Below are positions 56,836 through 64,000 of a stretch of DNA of 64,000 nucleotides, piece by piece. Source of the stretch: Schistosoma haematobium (taxonomy: Eukaryota > Platyhelminthes > Trematoda > Strigeidida > Schistosomatidae); NCBI RefSeq assembly GCF_000699445.3, contig NC_067200.1:6154950-6218949 (forward strand), written 5' to 3'. Made by a program: the position numbers and the translations under genes. The notes under the pieces were generated by a model. It was not told where the DNA came from. It searched no databases and saw only the letters and a list, made by a program, of their open reading frames with translations. The stretch's first letter is position 1. The number at the start of each line of letters is the position of its first letter.

Positions 56836-57235
56836 AGATTTGGTTAATTTATGTTATTGTGCTCTTTTGTACCATTTTATGTTATCTAGTACTATTTAGT
56901 TTTTGCTAGTTGTCTAACTACGTTAAGTCTATTATATAAACCATAGCATTCAATAGTGCAAACGACTTTCTTCTCATGCTAATAATGTTCTTTTTTCCCC
57001 TTGTTAACTTACCTACAGCGTGACATGATTAGTTAAATAATTAATTTTATGCTCACTCATATAATTACATGGTCATTTAATTATTAATACACTTGATATC
57101 ATTGTCACTACCCAACTAAACTTCTCTATTCATTTACTTATTATCATCAGTGTTAGTCTTATTCTCTCTTATTTATTGGTCACAATAACAGATTTGTTTA
57201 TTGGATTTCCTATGTATTTAAACAATGAATTATAT

Positions 57236-57550
57236 TAATTTTAACAGTTGAATTTCTGAGTCAATTGAAGTTAGACCACCATGGAAAACTTGTAAGCACT
57301 GAACGAGCGTTTCGTCCTAATATAGGACTCTTCAGCAGTTAGAGGTGAAGCGTTCACAAGCGAGACCGGAGGCTCTGGGTTTAAGTCCCACAAACGGAGT
57401 CGTTATGCGCACTGTTTAAAAGTCCCATACTAGAATGAAACGACCGTTCAGTATTTTCAGGTTTCCCATGGTGATCTAGCTTCAATTGACTGATGAATTC
57501 AACTAATAAAATAACTACAATCTCCACAAAACCTCTTTCTGATAGTAATT
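57236..57550. repeat. Head-to-head hammerhead SINE pair
   Basis: The minus copy (57236-57345) ends in its ribozyme and is directly abutted by a plus copy (57346-57550) starting in the tRNA-like head. The outer ends (TGAATTTCTGAGTCAATTGA / TCAATTGACTGATGAATTCA) are inverted repeats. Confidence 0.75.
57298..57343 (-). ncRNA. Hammerhead ribozyme, core intact
   Basis: On the minus strand: ACTG, then CTGAAGA, stem II GTCC/GGAC with a 7-nt loop, GAAA, stem III ACG/CGT with a 2-nt loop, GUU as the cleavage triplet, then CAGTGC pairing back to ACTG. All conserved core positions fit. Short-stem-III hammerheads of this kind are known from schistosome Sm-alpha repeats. Confidence 0.68.
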
Positions 57551-57754
57551 AATCAAATTTGCCGAAAACTTTAAATTGCTTAACTGAATATTTATTTTTT
57601 TTAGGTCCGACAAATTTCTAAGATAAACATTCTTTGCGCATAAATTATTTCTGTATATAGTTACATAATTAAGATGGATGGAACATTTAAAACAAGTTTA
57701 CGGCAATTTGTTATATACAGACATCTAATTTCATTGTGCTTTAATTAGATATTT

Positions 57755-57890
57755 GGGCGAGATTATAATTTATGGACGAACCAATCACGTATAAAATAAT
57801 AGGTCTCGAATTTTGGCGCGAAATTCGCTCATCCATTTGGATAAATTGAGTTTTGGCATTATAGCTGATGTCAGTTCGTATTCCTCACAT
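57755..57890 (+). repeat. Dispersed repeat D, copy 2
   Basis: Shares TTATAATTTATGGACGAACC, TTTTGGCGCGAAATTC and ATTATAGCTGATGTCAG with 3283-3405. Confidence 0.5.
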
Positions 57891-58199
57891 AGGTTTATAA
57901 CCCTCATTTGATCCTGGTAATTAAGTGGACACTGTCAAGGTCATTCTAGCGTCGCCCAAAGGTCATCCATAAGTTATAGTTTCACTGATATTTGTTATAC
58001 TGCTCTGAATCTAAGCTTTCATTTTACTTACCGATTACTCAATTTTGTACTACATGTGATCTAGTTATGTACAAATTTTGATTGTTTATTTAGGGTACGT
58101 CGTGAACGTACTGTTGAACAGACACTACAAAACCGAACATAATTCCAATTTAATAACTTCGACCGGACAAATAATATATTATGACATTTCGGTGATAAT

Positions 58200-58475
58200 A
58201 GTTCTACACAAGAAAGAATAATGGATTCTAATGGGAAATCATAACTAGTGGAGCTTAAGAGTGTTGGGTGTAATATAGTCACCCTAATACCATTGAAAAA
58301 TGGTTACGCGACAATATGAATCGATTGAAGTCAAGGATGTAAACTAGTGGATCTTGGATCAGTAGTCTGAAGATAAATAATTCCCCTTAGAAACTTGAAG
58401 GTAATTGATTTGATTAGTGGTGGAGTCATGAACAAACACTAATGATGATTCTCATACTAGAATGAAACTGATATA
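58200..58475. repeat. Degenerate SINE remnant
   Basis: AATGGGAAATCATAACTAGTGGAGCTTAAG-like distal block from 58230 and a weak ribozyme remnant near 58450. Confidence 0.35.
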
Positions 58476-58639
58476 ACACAATGAGAAGACGAAATTGCAT
58501 TATTAACTTATTGTGATTCTTGTTCAGCATTACTTCCGTTTTTAATTCAATATGATGATTATTCAGTGTATTATCTGTTTTGTTTTCCAGTGTGATAATT
58601 TATTCGATAAAACATCAATTTATGTGAGCGTGCTGTTAT

Positions 58640-59180
58640 CTCAGGAGCCGCATTCTTATAATTGAAGAACATGTGCAAGTCAAAACAACTGTCAATCAAC
58701 ATCAAAGTCACGATCTTCAATACAAACGTCAAGACAGTTCTACTGTACGGAGATGAATTTTCGAGAACTACTACAACTATCATTAAAATGGTGCAAGTAT
58801 TTATGAATAGTTATCTACACAAGATACTCAATGTCCGTTGTCCGGATACCATGAGGGACAGCCTACTGTAGGAGAGAACAAACCGAATTCCAGCTAAAGA
58901 CTAAACTAGGTAAAGACGCTGGAAGTGTGTAGGATTTACATTACGGAAATCACCAGACTGTATCACGCAGCAAGCCCTAACTTATAATCCTGAAGGCAAA
59001 CGGCAAAGAGGAAGACCAAGGAACACACTTTGTCGGTAATTGGAAGCAGACATGAAAAGGATGAATAGCAACTGGAAACAACTAGAAAGGATTGTCCAGG
59101 ACAGGAATGAGTGGAAAATGCTACTGGGCAGCCAATGCTCCTTCACGAGGAGTAACAGGCGTAAGTATATAAGTAAGTAA
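58640..59180 (+). mobile_element. 5'-truncated RTE copy (TAAG-tailed family)
   Basis: CKSKQLSINIKVTIFNTNVK, TVLLYGDE and then KILNVRCPDTMRDSLL, with a frameshift, then [19 protein letters not shown] and [18 protein letters not shown]. It ends AAGTATATAAGTAAGTAA. This is a different RTE subfamily from the (TGAC)n-tailed copies. Confidence 0.82.
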
Positions 59181-59682
59181 TCTCAGGACATGATATTATT
59201 ACATAAAATTAACGTGAACTATGCTCGGCATGATAGACAACATGTGATTTTGTTATATCTCTGGGTATTATATAAATGAGTTGATTCTAATTAGCAGTCA
59301 ACATGGATGAACAATCAGTATACACTGAGTGTATTTTCGACTAGGAACATCGTCATGCTTTGGGTTTAATGAATCTTCACTTGCACCAGTCTTAATGTTC
59401 TTACTTTGCCTCGTGAGAATCGCACTTTGGTTCATCGTTCTCTCAAGTATAAATAATAAGCAACATGGATACAACAGTTAATCATGAGAATAGAATAGAA
59501 TACTACTTAATGATTTTCAATGGTTATCTAACTAAAATCAGTTTATGATATAAACAAAGAAAGAAGATGTAAGAATGAATTCGGTAAAATAAAATTTCTT
59601 AAATTGAAAGAACCTTCCTTGAAATCAATCGATATCATTGTACATATTTTTTGTGCATAAATATTCTCATTACTAAACTTAC

Positions 59683-59752
59683 CAATATTAGTTTGAGTTG
59701 ATAATGAAACCAAATAACCAATAAATATAGTCGTTTGAAATAAAAGTGACAT
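59683..59752 (-). CDS. Secreted precursor gene, exon 1 (signal peptide)
   Basis: ATG at 59752 (minus). 23 codons with a hydrophobic core (LLFQTTIFIGYLVSL) then STQTNI, a classic signal peptide, ending ATTG|GTAAGT in phase 1. It fits the exon at 55357-55911, so the protein would enter the secretory pathway. The intervening intron is 3.8 kb and carries SINE and RTE copies. Confidence 0.68.
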
Positions 59753-59894
59753 TGTTTATTGATTTTCAGTTTTCTGTTTTGTGCAACCGCCTTAACAGTT
59801 TAATTCCTGAACTGTAAGAAAAAGCCAAAAAACATAATTATTGTTATTCTCCTAGAATGGTTAGCATTTTTTTATGTCTAATTATTCCATGTAT

Positions 59895-60362
59895 AATTTT
59901 GTGAAATCCGCCTGGATGCCCCCTGGGGCTACTGCTGGTCCTAAGGTCGCATAAAGGAGGAGGGTTGGGCATGGGGTTAGCGACCCCACCCCGTAGAAAA
60001 CTAACTCGCTATAAAAACGCTAACAATAAAAAATGATTCAAACTACTTAAACTGTGGGAGAAAACAAATCATAGCCCAGCGGAGGAAGAAATCAGGAAGA
60101 AGCGCTGGAAGTGGATAGGACACACATTGGGGAAAGTACCTAACTGCGTCACAAGGCAAGTCCTCATTCGGAATCCTCAAGGCCAAAGTAAAAAAGAAAG
60201 ACCAAAGAACACACTACGCCGAGAAATGGAGATAGACGTGGGAAGAATAAACAACAGTTGGATAGAACTAAAAAGTAAGGCCCAGGACAGAGTGTGTAGG
60301 AGAATGCTGGTAGGTGGCCTATGCTCCATTAGGAATATTAGGCGTAAGTAATAGTAAGTAAA
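59895..60362 (+). mobile_element. Internally deleted RTE copy: 5' leader joined to 3' tail
   Basis: 59899-60035 is a GC-rich RTE-type 5' leader (ATGCCCCCTGGGGCTACTGC, GGGTTAGCGACCCCACCCC). From about 60046 the sequence is the coding tail ([16 protein letters not shown] and [20 protein letters not shown]) and ends GTAAGTAATAGTAAGTAAAT. The endonuclease and reverse transcriptase, roughly 3 kb, are missing in between. Confidence 0.78.
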
Positions 60363-60649
60363 TATAATTTTGGAAAAGATCATTTTCAAAAGTGATTATT
60401 TATTATTTGTAATGTAAAATTGATTCAATGACTCCACAATGATATGAATGTTTCATATAACGGAATGATTGAAACTTTAGTGTCTTTTACTATTATAGAT
60501 CGATAAACCATTGAAAGTGATTGAAAATACTATAGAGACATTTCGTTTAATGTAAAAATACATTTAAGAAGATGATATTGCATTGTACTCAATGAAGAAT
60601 GAGATAAGTATGAAAATATTCATCAAATGTATTGGGACATTTGATTCGA

Positions 60650-60985
60650 AAGTTGGCATACATCTAATGGAGCTCATATTCTTGAGTTACACCTATACTT
60701 ACTTTGGACGGATGCAGTTTGCAGGACACACCACGAAGGCAAGGTTTTTCACTGTGATTCATCAGCAAGGCGTACTTGTAATCTTGGAAAGGAAGAATTA
60801 TGACGCCCTATGATGAAGGCGGAGGTTCTTCGGAAGTCACGTTACAGATTCTCCTTCCAACAACCAGAGTAACAATTAACATAGGTACACGGAATATTTG
60901 GACAATGCGTGAGACAGGAAGGACCAGTCAAATTGATACAAAAATGAGGCGATACAACTTGGTGCTTCTCGGAATCAGTATGGGA
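60650..60985 (+). mobile_element. RTE endonuclease N-terminal fragment
   Basis: TRVTINIGTRNIWTMRETGR then MRRYNLVLLGIS, the first strand and helix of an RTE endonuclease (WNVRTM altered to RNIWTM), preceded by leader. It is cut at 60985 by SINE sequence. Confidence 0.78.
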
Positions 60986-60989
60986 TTCC

Positions 60990-61430
60990 TACAGCAATGT
61001 GCCTCCACGATCACACACATGGGATTCAAATCCAGGACCTTCGGTATCTCTCACGAACACTTAACCTCTAGACCACTGAGTTAACTTGCATTCAAAAATG
61101 TTCATGTTTAACTTCAATCTATCCATGATCATGAGCGACCTTTCATCCGTCGTCTGAAGTGGATAATTATTTCATACCTGACACGGATTGGACTTCACAG
61201 GTCATATCTTCTGCTAGAAGTTCAAAAAATCTATCTTCAAGCTCTTCAGTAATGAGCAAATGATTAGTATTTTCGAAATCTAAGATCCAAAGTTCGAGTC
61301 CTCTTTGCTGAAGGATTATGGATGTGTACCTCTAAGGAGTCCTGTGTTAAGACATAACAACTATCCATTGCTTCCAGATATTCAATGAGGGTCTAACTTA
61401 GATTGATTCATGAATTCCACTTTAAGAATA
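60990..61430. repeat. Hammerhead SINE pair, degenerate
   Basis: A minus copy (60990-61235, TCTAGACCACTGAGTTAAC and a distal block) is followed by a plus half (61270-61430, GGAGTCCTGTGTTAAGAC). Ribozyme cores are broken. Confidence 0.65.
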
Positions 61431-61494
61431 CATAACAATTTATTCTTATCATAGTCTAAAAATGATTTCTATTTGTTTAAATATGTTATTCTAC

Positions 61495-61720
61495 TGTGAT
61501 GCGTGCTACTTATATTAATATAAGTAGTATATGACGCAAGTCAGGAATGTAATGTCTGGCAGCAGAAGATGCGGAAGATCAAGAAAGGAAGAGCGAGAAT
61601 AGAAAGCAATTAGTATAAATAAAGAAAAAACAATGTATTTTACACTCAAAGCTAAAAATATCATCAATGAGGATGATATATTGAAATCTCTTTTAAAAGA
61701 ATATATCATTCTATTTAATG
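61495..61720 (+). repeat. Palindromic-start dispersed repeat, copy
   Basis: The clearest palindrome: GCTACTTATATT/AATATAAGTAG at 61504-61527, then the purine-rich body. Confidence 0.6.
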
Positions 61721-62124
61721 GTTCATTAATCAAGCATATATACATACATAATTCTAAATGGAAACTTATGTCGGTTTAAATTCACAGGAGTTAGTGTATT
61801 CTAGTTTATGTATATATATATACTACTTGTCAAAGTACTACTGATTAACTTATTTGTATATATGATTACTAAATCTATACATTATACATTGTAAATAGTA
61901 AAATAACCAATCAAGCAGAAAAGATTAATTAATTAAGTAAATTAATGAATAAAAGTTACCAAAAGAAAATAGTAGTTGAATTGAATCAGTTTATTAGTAA
62001 TTACAATCCAATCATGTTTATTAATTACAATTAAGTTGATTAAGTAACAGAATTGAAAGATACATGAGTATGTATTGAATAATTAAGATCAAGTTTTGAT
62101 TCAATGTTTATAAGGTATTCATTA

Positions 62125-62355
62125 CCATCAATTGAGATCATGAATCAGTTGAAACTAGACCACCATGGAAAACCTAGAAGCACTGGATGGCTGTTTCCTC
62201 CCAGTATGGGACTCCTCATCAGAGCACATTCATGTCCTTGCCTCGTGAGATTTGAACCCAGGACGAAACGGCTATCCAATGCTACCAGGTTTTCTATGGT
62301 GGTCCAGCTTCAACTGAATCATGATTTCAACCATTGAAAGTAATATAATATCCAC
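62125..62355. repeat. Head-to-head hammerhead SINE pair
   Basis: The minus copy 62125-62260 abuts a plus 3' part 62261-62355 (ACGAAACGGCTATCCAATGC). The outer ends are inverted repeats ending in the ATCATGAATCAGTTGAA / TTCAACTGAATCATGAT motif. Confidence 0.72.
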
Positions 62356-62359
62356 AAAA

Positions 62360-63920
62360 AAACAGCTTCTGTTATATTTATTCATTGTTCGTTTCTCAGT
62401 ACCATATTCTTTAACATAGAACCTTTCTTTTCCAGTCTCATATGTGGTTGAGTTCAAAATCTATAGGATTTATTCAGAGTATATGGTTTGTTAAAGAGAT
62501 TACATGATTATAAATGTTAAGTTCTTACAAGTAACCATAACCGTGCATACTTTTTATTTCTTAATGTTAATTTTCTTATTACCTTTACTCTTTTCTGATT
62601 GATTGTTGGTACTTAAGGTTCCGTAATTCTTTGTGTTCTTCGGGATCATGTTTTGTTACTGTTTTTATACAGAATTATTCACTTGTAATACGTCTACTTG
62701 ATTGTCAGGTTTTTCGTATTTTCATCTTCTTCCTGTGTTTCTTCGTGATAGAGAATTATTATAGAAGTACTGTGCGGCGATTGCCGTTTTATCGAATCTG
62801 CCATAAAAATCCATTTGTATTAAAATAAGGTTAACCATTCCTCAATTACAGTAAGGTCGTACCGAACCTCAGTCACAAGACAGTGATTTAATTACAAAAC
62901 GTTATTCTACATTTTTTTTGACTTTCTGATTACATATATACATTAGCTATCCACTAAGTAATAATCAATACCATGATTATCTGATTCGTTAGTTGGGATT
63001 AAACTTTATCGACTGAAGTGAAATTCAGTTACTGGTTTAAATGACATGACATCAAGTATACTAATTAAGGAAGTTCGAGATAGTCAACAAGAAAACCTAC
63101 ATGACCAATAATTAATCTTACTTGCCATCTGGAACTCTAAGAAAACTGATATTCTATGAGAGATTTAAAACCGTGTGAATCAGTTACACTTGTAGTGACC
63201 TACTTTTATCAAGAGAACGCGATTGGTTTAATGGAAACAATTATTATTATAACCAATTGTACCAGTGATTGTTTTACTGTACTTGCTTGTTTAACTGTAC
63301 TAAAGACATTTTTCCGTTGCTTGTGACCTTGCACGCACTTACGTTTGCTCAGTGATTCCGCTTGTACTCCTTTGGCACAATCTCGGTATTCTTTCGATAC
63401 CACGAGATCGCCAACAAGTACATCTCAACTACAACTATCAACTGCCCTCTGATATTTGGCTTACGGGGGATCTTGTCGGTTAGCTAGCACGTAGTCTTCC
63501 TGTAGTGGTGATCATAATCAACCGTGACTCGACGCCACACTGCACACTGTTAATAGAATTTGATCAACATGGATAAAACAAACATGTTATTGTCTATTGC
63601 TACTTAGACAGTCAGTGTGAATATCACAATCTGCGTTACTGTCTATCATGTATCGGATTGTTTAATGATAATGTATCAGACAGTGAAGTTTATTAACGAC
63701 AGTGTGAAGTAAAAAAACGCACCATTAGTTGCCTCAAAGCTATATTTACACATTCCTAACTTATTTTAATAACAATGTCACTCAAGGGTATGGTTTCCAA
63801 CCGATTACCTTTTATCACTTAACTGTTTTATTCTCCATTGTATTGTTTAATTTAATAATTATCAAAAGTATAGTTAAGTAAACCTGAAGAATTATTTGAA
63901 ATTCATTCATTACAATCCAT
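62360..63920. other. Intergenic, no recognised feature
   Basis: AT-rich with scattered short frames. Nothing matches a family seen elsewhere in the window. Confidence 0.5.
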
Positions 63921-63924
63921 ATTT

Positions 63925-64000
63925 CATAGATTGAAATCATGAGTCAATTGAAGCTAGACCACCATGAAAAACCTGGAAGCACTGAACGGCCGTTTCGTCC
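63925..64000 (-). repeat. Hammerhead SINE cut by the window end
   Basis: GTCAATTGAAGCTAGACCAC and GCACTGAACGGCCGTTTCGT in minus orientation. The rest lies outside. Confidence 0.8.

Overview
The window is AT-rich eukaryotic DNA with short exons, long introns and a dense load of degraded retroelements. The hammerhead-ribozyme tRNA-like SINE copies, the RTE-type non-LTR elements and the Ty3/Gypsy pieces together point to a blood fluke (Schistosoma or a close relative). This is recognition by family, not a database match.

Region 370-32769 (minus strand) is one host gene of 14 exons spanning 32.4 kb. It encodes cytoplasmic tyrosyl-tRNA synthetase (TyrRS). All splice phases close, giving 3177 coding nt (1058 residues), about twice the length of an animal TyrRS. 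Exons 1-5 encode a complete TyrRS body with intact HIGH-like and KMSSS signatures. Exons 6-11 encode a second, diverged TyrRS body whose tyrosine-pocket residues and KMSSS loop are gone. Exons 12-14 encode the EMAP-II-like OB-fold tail. Five intron positions and phases match between the two halves, so the gene arose by internal tandem duplication of an exon block. The exon phases also permit an in-frame skip that would give a conventional TyrRS of about 555 residues.

The TyrRS introns hold several generations of retroelements. There is one long RTE-type element (23956-27901, with two in-frame UGA codons) and many 5'-truncated RTE copies, some only 22-75 bp long and bounded by target-site duplications. 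There is also a roughly 435-490 bp non-autonomous element that shares the RTE 3' tail, plus tRNA-like and hammerhead SINEs.

Region 32770-49600 is intergenic and repeat-dominated. A degenerate RTE copy is split by a Ty3/Gypsy-derived insertion (34392-36829) whose two 488-bp LTRs are identical but inverted relative to each other, with a 4-bp target duplication outside. Further on are a degenerate CR1/jockey-like LINE, a near-perfect foldback of two hammerhead SINEs about 320 bp long per arm (42219-43330), and a Gypsy integrase remnant.

Region 49663-59752 (minus strand) contains at least three phase-compatible exons of a second host gene. It encodes a secreted precursor with a signal peptide, an acidic/Ser-rich middle part and an RSKR processing site. 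Its 3' end is not certain. The remainder to 64000 is repeats, including an internally deleted RTE copy (59895-60362).
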